A stretch of DNA of 64,000 nucleotides from Flavobacterium sp. NG2 (GTDB taxonomy: Bacteria; Bacteroidota; Bacteroidia; Flavobacteriales; Flavobacteriaceae). The notes beneath the pieces were generated by a model. It did not search any database. It had not been told where the DNA came from and was given only the letters and a program-made list of their open reading frames with translations. The first letter of the stretch is position 1. Every line of letters starts with the position of its first letter. The DNA is taken from the NCBI RefSeq assembly GCF_034119845.1, contig NZ_CP139420.1, positions 3,226,001 to 3,290,000 of the forward strand, written 5' to 3'. Positions 52,037-60,780 of this stretch are shown piece after piece. Made by a program: the position numbers and the translations under genes.

Positions 52037-53734
52037 ATGTTAAAAAAAATCTTCACTGCATTAGTATTATTTTCGGTTTCTATTGGTTTTTCGGCCACAA
52101 TTACTGTGAATTCTCAAGCTAGCTTTGACTCAGCTCATAATTCAGCGGCATCGGGTGATATCATAAAATGGAGCTCAGGCACCTTTTCTAACATATACAT
52201 GAATATCACTAAAAGCAATATTACAGTTACTGCTGTTACTCTTGGCGAAGTAATTTTCAATGGAAATTCGCGTGTTACGATGTCTGGGAATTCTATCAAT
52301 TTTAGTGGATTTCAATATAAAAATGGAAACATAGGAACCAATAATGTTATTAGTATTTCTGGGAGCAACACTATTGTTTCGGACATCAATATTTCGGGAT
52401 ATACCAGTTATAAGTATTTAATAATTCAAAATGCCTGTCAATATGTAACCGTAAAGTATTGCAATTTTGAAAATAGAATAAATACCCCCGATCAAAATAT
52501 CCTATCAATTTTAGTCGGGACGAATCCTTGTTATCACAAAATACAATACTGTTCCTTCAAAAACTTTGTTGGAAGCAACTATGGCGGTGACGCTGGCGTT
52601 GAACCTATTCGAATAGGAGTTAGTACCACAGCCGCCAACCAAAGTAGGTCTATTGTAGAATATTGCTATTTCACCAAATGTGATGGTGATGGCGAAATTA
52701 TATCGCACAAAGCAACGCAATGTATTTATAGATACAACACATTCATGGACAATCCTTATGGTGAATTGGTGCTTCGCCATGGTGACCAAGCTATTGTTTA
52801 CGGAAACTTTTTTATAAAAAATAAAGGTGGCGTTCGGGTTCAAGAAGGAAAGAATCACATACTTTACAACAATTATTTCAACGAATTAGCAGATAGATCC
52901 ATATTTATTCCTGCAGACGACACCGATAGAGTCGAAAATGTACTTGTCGCCTTTAATACTATCGTCAAAAGTGCCTATGTAATATTAGGAAGTAACAATC
53001 CTACCTATGACCCCATAAATATCACCCTAGCCAATAACATCTTTTTCGAATCCACGAAAGGTAGTTTATTCATAAATGCCACTGGAACCGAAACTTGGAT
53101 AGGAAATATTGCAAATGGAACTTTAGGAATTACACCACCTAGCAGCGGTATTACAGCAATAAATCCAAATCTAAGCCTTAATCCTGAAGGTTATTATAGT
53201 TTGGCAGCTGCCAGTCCAGCGATTAATGCAGCACAATCCATGAGTCTTCCATTATCTACAATACCCAATCTAACCTACGACCATGAGATTAAACTAGACA
53301 TTATAGGAACAACAAGACCTTCATTAATTACATCAAAGGATGTTGGTTGTGAGGAATATGATGCAAGCGCTACAATACAACCATATGTTACCGAAAAGAA
53401 TACTGGTCCAAGGTATTTGATGCCGCCATTAAGTACCCAAAATTTTATAAAAACAATAGGGAGTGATATCATCATATACCCAAATCCTACTATTGAAGAC
53501 AGCCTCAATATAGAATTTAACCTTAATCAAGAAATCAATTTGGATGTTGAATTATACGACCTAAATGGAAAATTAATAAATACGATTATAAACAACCAGT
53601 CATTCGAAATAGGATTCCATTCATTGTCTCATGAGGTTAATATTAGTTCTGGTATTTATATGATCCAAATAACAGCAAAAGATAAAACTGGAAATGTAAA
53701 AGCCACCAAAGTGGAGAAACTTATCAAAAAGTAG
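52037..53734 (+). CDS. PL6-family polysaccharide lyase with T9SS sorting domain
   Basis: The 565-residue protein starts at the ATG at 52037 with a signal peptide (MLKKIFTALVLFSVSIGFSA). A parallel beta-helix follows with the PL6 catalytic pair K225 (EIISHKATQC) and R247 (LVLRHGDQA), plus GGVRVQEGKNHILYNNYF. The family cleaves alginate or dermatan-type glycans by beta-elimination. Residues 485-565 are a type IX secretion C-terminal domain (IIIYPNPTIEDS; LYDLNGKLI; GIYMIQI). It is predicted to be secreted or cell-surface bound. No SusC/D or other alginate genes are close. An IS lies just behind it. Confidence 0.88.
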   Translation: MLKKIFTALVLFSVSIGFSATITVNSQASFDSAHNSAASGDIIKWSSGTFSNIYMNITKSNITVTAVTLGEVIFNGNSRVTMSGNSINFSGFQYKNGNIGTNNVISISGSNTIVSDINISGYTSYKYLIIQNACQYVTVKYCNFENRINTPDQNILSILVGTNPCYHKIQYCSFKNFVGSNYGGDAGVEPIRIGVSTTAANQSRSIVEYCYFTKCDGDGEIISHKATQCIYRYNTFMDNPYGELVLRHGDQAIVYGNFFIKNKGGVRVQEGKNHILYNNYFNELADRSIFIPADDTDRVENVLVAFNTIVKSAYVILGSNNPTYDPINITLANNIFFESTKGSLFINATGTETWIGNIANGTLGITPPSSGITAINPNLSLNPEGYYSLAAASPAINAAQSMSLPLSTIPNLTYDHEIKLDIIGTTRPSLITSKDVGCEEYDASATIQPYVTEKNTGPRYLMPPLSTQNFIKTIGSDIIIYPNPTIEDSLNIEFNLNQEINLDVELYDLNGKLINTIINNQSFEIGFHSLSHEVNISSGIYMIQITAKDKTGNVKATKVEKLIKK

Positions 53735-53784
53735 CACTCTTTAGGCACATTCAGAAGTAATCCTATTTTTTCCAAGAAATAAAA

Positions 53785-53822
53785 AAAATGACCAAATTTC
53801 AGTTTCAAAATTGGTCATTTTT
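53785..53822 (-). terminator. Terminator inside the IS, behind the transposase
   Basis: AAATGACCAA and TTGGTCATTT pair around a 15-base loop with A-runs on one side and T-runs on the other, so it can work in both directions. It belongs to the IS (inside its ends) and not to the PL6 gene, though it will also stop lyase transcripts. Confidence 0.7.
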
Positions 53823-53908
53823 ATTTTTCACGGACTCTGATGTATCAAAAAAGTCTTTTTTAGGTATTGACTAGACGCACGTTCTCCACGGAGGTGTTTT
53901 TTGTTTTT

Positions 53909-55273
53909 TTAGGCTGCTAAAATTTGTTGCTGCTTGAGAATTCTTCTTCCTATTTCCAGGGCATTTCCTGTATGTATTCCGAAGAAGATCCAAAGCATTT
54001 CACTTTTTTGGGTTTTGGCTTTTATCTTTTTTAGATTGTAATGTTCTTTCTCTTTTCCAAAACTTCCTTCTAATCGAGTGGAGCGTTCTTTTTTGATTTC
54101 TTTAGCTAAGATTTTACGCTGTTCTTCATTTTTGCCAGCTTTTCCTTTTCGCACAAAATCGGTTTGGATGTTGTTTGAAGTGGTGAATGTTCGATTTTTA
54201 TTGGTGGCATAAATTGCATCAGCACCAAGCATTTTTACTTTAGTTTTGGTTAAGTTTTGAGCGCAAAAAACCGTGCTTTGAAGACGTGTACCTTCATTGA
54301 AAGCTCTGTACTGAATATGTTCTATAAAATTAATTCCATCAATTTGGATTTTGTTGACTTTGGCTCCAAATTCAACTTGTTTTACTTCCTTACCTCTTAC
54401 AATAGGTCTAATATAGCTTTTACTAATACTTATTATTCTATCTGGAACACTTTTGCCTGTTTTAAAAATTTGAGACTGTTGTTGATACACCTTAGCGATT
54501 AGAGAACGTTGGTTTTTGTATTTTTTAGTAGCTTCAAAAGAATTTTGATTCTCAATTTTATTGAGTTCAGCGTTAAGTTTGTACAATAATTTCAACAGTC
54601 CTCTGGTTACTTTTGTACGGTGTTTTGATTGCTTTTTTCTTTTTTTAGAATATTCATTATAGCGTCTACACCAATCCAAATACTTGGTTCTTGGTAACTT
54701 GATTTTTAACATACCACATAAGGCTTCCATTTGTTTGTAATTCCATTGTACGCATTCCCATAGTAGTTTTTGATTAGTTGGAAAGCGTACCTCGCTTTCG
54801 TAACAAGTGGCATCGGTAAAAATTTTATCCAAATCACTCATAAATGGAATCCAGTTTTTAGCTAATATTTCTTGACTCTTTCGAATATTTAAACCTTTGG
54901 AGAGTTCCATTCTGATTTGGCTCACGATTTTAAAATTAGTCAGGGGCTTGTCTATAGGAATTAGAATGTCGCAAAAAAACTGCATGAAAATATTACCGTT
55001 CAAAAGCTCAATAAGTTTTTTATCCGAGCAACCGTAGTAATTTTTTAACATCATCAGGGCAATCTTACCCTTGGGACTAAAATAACAATGAGTCCCTTTG
55101 TTAGAATCTTTCAATTTGAAGGCTTGACTAAGCTCAGAAAAAGGCATTGAAAGGTATATTTTACCCAAATCCGTTTTTAAAAATTGGGCGTAAAAACTAT
55201 CAAAATTTTCATTGATAGTAAAAATTGAAAATTTGTATTGAAATTCGCTTAAACGTACTATTTTTGCCATCAC
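53909..55273 (-). CDS. IS1182-like DDE transposase
   Basis: The 454-residue protein has an N-terminal DUF772-type domain (YFSPKGKIALMMLKNYYGCSDKKL). The first catalytic Asp is in IFTDATCYESEVRFP near residue 151. The second is in MLGADAIYATNKNR near 355, and the Glu in STRLEGSFGKEKEHYNL near 410. A lysine/arginine-rich middle part (YSKKRKKQSKHRTK) binds DNA. The frame is intact from ATG 55273 to the stop, so the element is probably active. Confidence 0.87.
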   Translation of the reverse strand: MMAKIVRLSEFQYKFSIFTINENFDSFYAQFLKTDLGKIYLSMPFSELSQAFKLKDSNKGTHCYFSPKGKIALMMLKNYYGCSDKKLIELLNGNIFMQFFCDILIPIDKPLTNFKIVSQIRMELSKGLNIRKSQEILAKNWIPFMSDLDKIFTDATCYESEVRFPTNQKLLWECVQWNYKQMEALCGMLKIKLPRTKYLDWCRRYNEYSKKRKKQSKHRTKVTRGLLKLLYKLNAELNKIENQNSFEATKKYKNQRSLIAKVYQQQSQIFKTGKSVPDRIISISKSYIRPIVRGKEVKQVEFGAKVNKIQIDGINFIEHIQYRAFNEGTRLQSTVFCAQNLTKTKVKMLGADAIYATNKNRTFTTSNNIQTDFVRKGKAGKNEEQRKILAKEIKKERSTRLEGSFGKEKEHYNLKKIKAKTQKSEMLWIFFGIHTGNALEIGRRILKQQQILAA

Positions 55274-55284
55274 ACTTTAAAAGA

Positions 55285-55324
55285 AAACCCCGTTTTTGAC
55301 TCGTTTTGAGCAATTTCGGGGTTT
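55285..55324. repeat. Hairpin before the transposase start codon
   Basis: AAACCCCG (55285-55292) and CGGGGTTT (55317-55324) are perfectly complementary. It lies 11 bases upstream of the transposase ATG, within the IS. It may limit read-through expression. Confidence 0.6.
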
Positions 55325-55545
55325 GTTTCTTCTAAAATAACATCTATTTTACTGAAAAACAACTTTTTGTGTTATTATGAATGTGCCTCTTTAAATGAGT
55401 ACAAAGTTTAAAAATGGATTTACTGCAATACTAGTAATAACAATACATCCATTATTAAAACACAATGCGACTAGGTACGATGTAGGCTAGAAACTCAGAC
55501 TTATTTTTGCTTATCATTATTTGATGACAGGATAACTAAAATAAA

Positions 55546-55582
55546 AATCCGATTCCTTGGTATGAAGCAATCGGATTGTTTT
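55546..55582 (+). terminator. Terminator, probably the original one of the PL6 gene
   Basis: AATCCGATT and AATCGGATT pair around a 14-base loop, followed by GTTTTT. Removing the IS would place it about 160 bases behind the PL6 stop codon. The remaining DNA to the OsmC gene (55583-55840) has no gene. Confidence 0.65.
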
Positions 55583-55840
55583 TATGTTTCTATTCGTAAA
55601 AATACAATTAGTAAAAGCCGTTGAAAAAAAATAATTTGATATTTTTAACCAATGGTCGTCTTGAACTTATCAAAAATGTACTGTAAACAAGGCCTTCAAC
55701 AAACTCAGGACAGGCATAGTTCAGACTGCTGTTTTGGTTCTAAAAAACTTTAGACTTAAATTGGAATAACCTAATTTAAGTGAATCTGATAAATTACACC
55801 CCAGGGGTTCGATACAATATATTTTGAATAGTTATTATAA

Positions 55841-56251
55841 TTAATGTAATGTCGCTTCTGAAGTAATTTCAGCAGTAAACAATTTTGAAATAGGACAGTT
55901 CAATTCGGCTTTAGTCACTAATTCTTGAAAGACTTCGTTCGAAATCCCTTTTACTTTAGCGTTTACTATCAAATGAGAACCGATAATAGTTCCTTCTACT
56001 AAGTTGATTACACATTTAGTTTCAATACTCTCAATTTCATATCCCCCTTCACTGATAAAAGCAGACAGCTGCATCGTAAAACATCCCGAATGAGCTGCTG
56101 CGACTAATTCTTCTGGATTAGTTCCTACCCCTTCCTCAAAACGGGAATTAAAAGAATACTGAGTGTTTTCTAAGGTTTTACTTTGTGTAGTTAATACTCC
56201 TGCTCCTTCTTTTAAGGAACCTTTCCAAACTGCGGTTGCATTTCTTTTCAT
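55841..56251 (-). CDS. OsmC-family peroxiredoxin
   Basis: The 136-residue protein has the OsmC fold with the two active-site cysteines in AAAHSGCFTMQLSAF near residue 57 and in AELNCPISKLFTAEI near 119, plus the conserved Arg/Glu in RFEEGVGTNPEELV. It reduces organic hydroperoxides with thiols in the cytoplasm. It resembles the E. coli OsmC rather than the Ohr branch. It is a single gene. Confidence 0.92.
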   Translation of the reverse strand: MKRNATAVWKGSLKEGAGVLTTQSKTLENTQYSFNSRFEEGVGTNPEELVAAAHSGCFTMQLSAFISEGGYEIESIETKCVINLVEGTIIGSHLIVNAKVKGISNEVFQELVTKAELNCPISKLFTAEITSEATLH

Positions 56252-56831
56252 AATTCTAAGTTTTTCTGTTTTCTCAAATTTACTTCTTTAAAATGAAAAC
56301 TTTTATAGTTCAAAGGCTTTTTTTGAGCGAAAATTCAAATCAACATCCTAAATAAAAAAAATGGAATAGATTACAATGGAGAAATTTTTAGAACACAGAT
56401 TGAACAGATAAAATAATTTTAGCAGATTTTTTATCAATCCTTGGGCTACACTTAATTGTACTTTAAAATAATTTACAGCCAATCTTATCTGCTCTTAGTT
56501 GACTTTTATGTTTTAAAACTCAACATACCGATGACAATTACTTTTTTTTTGAGTTAAAGTAAAAACACTCTCGAACTTTAATGAACCGAAACTAAATTGA
56601 AGGGACAGGATTCTTGCACACATTCTTAAAAAACGCTTTCGTTCTTGTCTAGCCCAGGTGGGAACGGCATCCTCTAGCTCCGGGGTTCGGAGCTAGAGAT
56701 ACAGTGGACAACTGGAGCAATCTTGAATAAAAGTCTGAAAGTGGTGCTCCTAAAAATTGCTGTTAACAAAAGTTTAAATGAAGGAATAGTCTTTTTTAAA
56801 ACTTAAGAATGATTATCTTTATCACTCTCAA
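56252..56831. other. Gap with eroded repeats before the NYN gene
   Basis: There is no gene. Near 56390-56515 GAACACAGATTGAACAGAT and GCCAATCTTATCTGCTC may be the arms of an eroded palindrome. A family A copy lies at 56649-56719. Confidence 0.5.
56649..56719 (+). repeat. Family A hairpin element, copy 7
   Basis: CTAGCCCAGGTGGGAACGG, CATC, then stem CTCTAGCTCCG / CGGAGCTAGAG with GGGTT loop, then ATACAGTGGACAACTGGAGCA. The stem is perfect and unlike that of any other copy. Confidence 0.75.
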
Positions 56832-57608
56832 ATGAAGATTATGTCACTAAAAGAATTAAAACTCGCCGTACTTATTGATGCTGATAATGTGCCTTACAGC
56901 AATGTAAAAGGCATGATGGAGGAAATTACAAAATACGGTACTCCTACCACCAAACGTATTTATGCCGACTGGACGAAACCTAACGCTAACGGTTGGAAAA
57001 GTGTTTTACTGGAACACGCCATCACTCCTATTCAACAATACAGTTATACTGTGGGTAAAAATTCCTCGGATTCGGCCATGATTATTGATGCGATGGATTT
57101 ACTGTATTCTGATAAAGTGGACGGTTTTTGTATTGTTTCTAGTGATAGTGATTTTACACGACTAGCGATTCGTCTTAGAGAATCTGGGATGAAAGTTATA
57201 GGGATTGGCGAAAAGAAAACACCCAACTCATTTATTGTAGCTTGTGACCGATTTATTTATATCGAAGTTTTGGATGGTGCCATTAAGAAAAAGACCAAAA
57301 AACCTGCCCCCCCTCCTCCTACAGGAGCAAAAAAATCTGCTACCAAGAATTTAAATACAATTGACACCCAAACGATTGACCTTATTGAAGATTCTATTGA
57401 GGATATCGCCGACGATAGCGGTTGGGCTTTTCTGGGCGATGTAGGAAACCTAATCGTAAAGAAAAAACCCGAATTTGACCCTCGAAATTATGGTTTTGCG
57501 AAACTTACGCCTATGCTTAAATCGTTAACAGATATTCTTGACATTGACGAGAAAGACTCCGACAAAAAAGGAATAAAACATGTGTACGTACGATTAAAAC
57601 TGAATTAA
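56832..57608 (+). CDS. NYN-domain (PIN-like nuclease) protein with OST-HTH/LOTUS domain
   Basis: The 258-residue protein has a NYN domain (residues 8-150) with acidic active-site residues in AVLIDADNVPYSN, then SDSAMIIDAMDLL and IVSSDSDFTRLAIRLRE. A proline/lysine-rich linker (KKPAPPPPTGAKK) leads to a C-terminal OST-HTH/LOTUS-like RNA-binding domain (residues 185-258; WAFLGDVGNLIVKKKPEFDPRNYGF). It is related to eukaryotic Limkain-b1/MARF1 architectures and probably degrades RNA. The start could also be the Met at codon four. Confidence 0.88.
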   Translation: MKIMSLKELKLAVLIDADNVPYSNVKGMMEEITKYGTPTTKRIYADWTKPNANGWKSVLLEHAITPIQQYSYTVGKNSSDSAMIIDAMDLLYSDKVDGFCIVSSDSDFTRLAIRLRESGMKVIGIGEKKTPNSFIVACDRFIYIEVLDGAIKKKTKKPAPPPPTGAKKSATKNLNTIDTQTIDLIEDSIEDIADDSGWAFLGDVGNLIVKKKPEFDPRNYGFAKLTPMLKSLTDILDIDEKDSDKKGIKHVYVRLKLN

Positions 57609-57706
57609 AAGTTTTGCTATATAGGATTTTTAAGCTCCAAAACGAACTTAGCTCAATTACCTTTTTAAGCACTAAATAAACTCAAATACAAAACCAGCAA
57701 ACAGAA

Positions 57707-57738
57707 TAAAAAGTAGTTCAACTGGACTATTTTTTTTA
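57707..57738. terminator. Weak terminator between convergent genes
   Basis: AAAAAGTAGTTC and GGACTATTTTTT form an imperfect stem around AACT, with a T-run on the plus strand. It lies between the NYN gene and the MscS gene. Confidence 0.4.
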
Positions 57739-57739
57739 T

Positions 57740-58657
57740 TTAGGTTGTCAAGTCATCTTCTTGTTCGTTGTTTTCAGTTCTTGTTTCGGTATTAAAATAT
57801 TTTTTTTCAATTTGTACAGTATGAACAGGATATGGAATGACAATTCCCTCTGCATCAAAATGAGTTTTTATTAGTTTTATAGCTTTATGACGTGCGCTAT
57901 GCTCTTGCTTGATTTTAGTCATGTCAATCCAGAATCGTGTCATAAAATTGATGGATGAATCATCAAATTCAGTAAAAAAGAACTCTACATATTCCCCTTC
58001 CTTTTGCTTAAAATTATCACCTATTATGCGAATCACTAAATCTTCTACTTCTTGAAGGTTACTATCATAACTCACAAAGCATTTTACCGCTATTCTACTT
58101 CGAGTACTAATGGAATAATTAGTGAATGCGTTTTCAACGAATTTTGAGTTTGGAACAATCACATAATTATTATCAGTTTGTCGCAACACCACATTTCTTA
58201 GACTTATTTCAGAAACAAAGCCTTTGGCATCATCCGTTTCGATGTAGTCATTAATTCTAATTTTATGCATAAAAGATAAAACAACACCACCAAAAGTATT
58301 ACTTAAAGTCCCTTGAAGCGCCAAACCAATCGCTAACCCCATGACACCAGCACCAGCAAGAACACTCGTTAAAAGCTTATTGAGTCCTAATACACTTAAA
58401 GAGATAAAAAAGCCTATAAAAATCACTATTATAAAAGCAATTTTAGCTGATATATCTTGTATCGATTTTTGAGCAATACGATGCAATAAAAATTTCTGCA
58501 AAACTCTTTTTATCGATCTCGCTATAAAATAAAAACAGACCATAATAAAAACAGCCATAATAAAGTTTGGCAATTTAAATATGATCTCATTTGCCCAATC
58601 CCCCACTTTATCCCAGAGTGCGTTCAAGGTTTCTTCTATTGAAAATTTTTCGTCCAT
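57740..58657 (-). CDS. Small-conductance mechanosensitive channel (MscS family)
   Basis: The 305-residue protein has three transmembrane helices in residues 25-130. The pore helix is GVMGLAIGLALQGTLSNTFGG, with the Gly/Ala-rich pattern of MscS TM3. A beta-domain with DYIETDDAKGFVSEISLRNVVLRQTDNNYVIVPNSKF follows, and a C-terminal cage region. It releases solutes on hypo-osmotic shock. It begins 10 bases after the SLC13 stop, on the same strand, so it is probably in one operon with the transporter. Confidence 0.93.
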   Translation of the reverse strand: MDEKFSIEETLNALWDKVGDWANEIIFKLPNFIMAVFIMVCFYFIARSIKRVLQKFLLHRIAQKSIQDISAKIAFIIVIFIGFFISLSVLGLNKLLTSVLAGAGVMGLAIGLALQGTLSNTFGGVVLSFMHKIRINDYIETDDAKGFVSEISLRNVVLRQTDNNYVIVPNSKFVENAFTNYSISTRSRIAVKCFVSYDSNLQEVEDLVIRIIGDNFKQKEGEYVEFFFTEFDDSSINFMTRFWIDMTKIKQEHSARHKAIKLIKTHFDAEGIVIPYPVHTVQIEKKYFNTETRTENNEQEDDLTT

Positions 58658-58667
58658 AATTTACAAT

Positions 58668-60491
58668 TTATATCGTTTTGGCTAACAAAAAAGTGGCTAA
58701 TAGCCATAGTATTATACTTAGCATCCCACCTATTAATAAAAAATGTTTAAAATTATAATTCCCAATTCCATAAATTAAAGTATTTGTTTGGTATCCCATG
58801 GGAGTGAAAAAACTAAAATTTGCTGCAAACATGATGGTCAATATAAAAGGCTTAAAATCCAAATTTAGACCTTGTGCTAACGAAATAGCAATTGGCGTCA
58901 TAATAATTGCAGTAGCGTTATTACTCACTACACCACTTAATATCATTGTAACTAAGAAAAGGGAACCAATAATTACATAATTATCTTGTCCTCCTAAAAA
59001 AAACAATAGCTTTTCGGAAATCCAAATATCCGCACCAGTATTATGCATTGCGGCACCCAACGGAATCATACCGGCAAGCAAGAAAAATATTTGCCAGTTC
59101 ACCTTTTTATAGACTGTTTTCAAGTCTAGATTCTTGGTCACTAGTAATATACAAACCCCCGTTAAAGCACTTACCATTATTGACAATAAGCCTGTCGCTG
59201 CTAGTGCAATTACTAAAATTAAAACGCTTAATGAAAAATATTTCTTGAAATTAGGGTTCCTTACACTTGTGTAATATTCTTGTAACAAAACTACATTCTC
59301 CATAGATTGGAGCGCAGGAAGATCTCCCTTAGAAATTTCAACTAATAATCTATCACCTACTTTTAAAAACAAAGGACTCATACTGTTTTTTAGGATTTTT
59401 TCTTTGATGCTAATAAAGGTTTTTCTTTTCTTTATTGCCAATGGAATAGCGCCTTGCAACATAAAGCTACGCAAACTCCCCAAAGTTTTACCCAATAAGG
59501 CAGCTCCTGGAAGCATTAAAAGCTCAACAAAAACACTCTCATTAAGTTCACTAGTCACCTTATCATTTCCTTTTTCGTCTTCAGACTCTAAAGTGTCCAA
59601 ATTATTATCATTATTAACAATAAAATTATCTGACTTTTTAATACGATCTAAATTTTCGATATTACACATTAAAAGCAATTCATCGTCTTTTTTCAATGTA
59701 ATATATTTACCTGGAGAATTATGAATCAGGTTGTTTCTAATTATTTGTAGGAGTGATACATTTAGTTTTTCAAGTAAAAAACTTTCTTCAATTGTTTTCC
59801 CTATTAATTGTGAATCTGGATGAATCCGAACTTTAGTAATGTAATCATCAATTTCATAATCCGTGGTAAGTTTTTTTGTCTTATCCCAAGGAAGCCAACG
59901 TAGCGTAATCGTAATAAATACAATAGACACTAATAAAAAAGTAATCCCTAAAATTGAAAATTCAAAAAAACCTAATTTTTCTGCCCCTAGATCTTTTGCA
60001 ACAGCGTTTACAATCAAATTTGTTGTTGTCCCCATCAATGTACAAGAACCTCCTAATATACCCGCAAAAGAAATTGGCAATAAGAGTTTTGATTGTGGTA
60101 TTTTATATTTCTCTGAAAGTTGTTTGACAATCTTAATGAAAACAACCACTACAGCAGTTGTACTAATAAAAGCAGAAATACTTGCGGTAACAATCATAAA
60201 AACGGGAGCTATTATGAAAATAGGCCAAGATTTTATTTTTTCCATACCCGATGTGAGCCAATGAATAACACCGTTTTCTTCCATAGCAATAGCCAATATC
60301 ATTAGGGATAGCACTGCAATCGTGGCACTGTTTGAAAAACCACTAACACCTTCTTCTGGAGTGACCAACCCTAATAATATTAATGACACAATGATTAAAA
60401 AGGCTATCTTATCAATGGAGAAAACTTCAAAGACAAATAAAACCATTGTGGCCAAGAGTACCGAAAACATTAAAATAATATTTAAATCCAT
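58668..60491 (-). CDS. SLC13/DASS-type anion permease with two RCK_C domains
   Basis: The 607-residue membrane protein has about 11 transmembrane helices in two halves. The halves are separated by a soluble insert (residues 205-400) with TrkA-C/RCK_C domains (VRIHPDSQLIGKTIEES; LLMLPGAALLGKTLGSLRS). Substrate loops are GGSCTLMGTTTNLIVNAVAKDLG near 155 and GVVSNNATAIIMTPIAI near 530, the SNT-type motifs of the family. It takes up a di- or trivalent anion such as sulfate or a dicarboxylate. The substrate is not determinable by eye. Confidence 0.92.
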   Translation of the reverse strand: MDLNIILMFSVLLATMVLFVFEVFSIDKIAFLIIVSLILLGLVTPEEGVSGFSNSATIAVLSLMILAIAMEENGVIHWLTSGMEKIKSWPIFIIAPVFMIVTASISAFISTTAVVVVFIKIVKQLSEKYKIPQSKLLLPISFAGILGGSCTLMGTTTNLIVNAVAKDLGAEKLGFFEFSILGITFLLVSIVFITITLRWLPWDKTKKLTTDYEIDDYITKVRIHPDSQLIGKTIEESFLLEKLNVSLLQIIRNNLIHNSPGKYITLKKDDELLLMCNIENLDRIKKSDNFIVNNDNNLDTLESEDEKGNDKVTSELNESVFVELLMLPGAALLGKTLGSLRSFMLQGAIPLAIKKRKTFISIKEKILKNSMSPLFLKVGDRLLVEISKGDLPALQSMENVVLLQEYYTSVRNPNFKKYFSLSVLILVIALAATGLLSIMVSALTGVCILLVTKNLDLKTVYKKVNWQIFFLLAGMIPLGAAMHNTGADIWISEKLLFFLGGQDNYVIIGSLFLVTMILSGVVSNNATAIIMTPIAISLAQGLNLDFKPFILTIMFAANFSFFTPMGYQTNTLIYGIGNYNFKHFLLIGGMLSIILWLLATFLLAKTI

Positions 60492-60714
60492 CTTTAAAAT
60501 ATTAATTATGCTATAATTTACTCATTTTTAAGCTAACTATAAAAAAATACCGATACTAAGTAACAACCTAAATCAATAATTTTACTTTATAGTCTAGTAG
60601 TCATTTTTTCTTATCGGATTCTGCTTATTCTTTTCTATAAATATAAAGAATTAATAAGAAACATTTAGTAACCAACTTAAAATGAATCAAATATAGGATA
60701 CTCATTAACAAAAC

Positions 60715-60747
60715 AAACCCGCAAAAACAAATTGTTCTTGCGGGTTT
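60715..60747. terminator. Terminator behind the FGE-like gene
   Basis: AAACCCGCAA and TTGCGGGTTT are perfectly paired around a 13-base loop. It lies about 35 bases below the stop codon of the minus-strand FGE-like gene. Confidence 0.7.
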
Positions 60748-60780
60748 GACTTATATAGTTTACTTTAAGTTTATCCTAAA

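Larger units (their letters stand above)
53744..55387 (-). mobile_element. Complete IS1182-like insertion sequence with 6-bp target duplication
   Basis: Terminal repeats GGCACATTCAGAA (from 53744) and its inverse TTATGAATGTGCC (to 55387) bound the element. It is flanked on both sides by TCTTTA (53738-53743 and 55388-55393), a perfect target-site duplication. The single transposase gene runs on the minus strand. The insertion point is four bases behind the PL6 stop codon. The clean duplication suggests a recent insertion. Confidence 0.9.

Noticed and set aside
53785..53822. Native terminator of the PL6 lyase gene
   Set aside because: It lies inside the IS ends (53744-55387), so it belongs to the IS. 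The native one is more likely at 55546-55582.
59404..60264. Plus-strand frames of 106 and 133 codons inside the SLC13 gene
   Set aside because: They are antisense shadows of a transporter gene with a complete fold; no start context or motif supports them.
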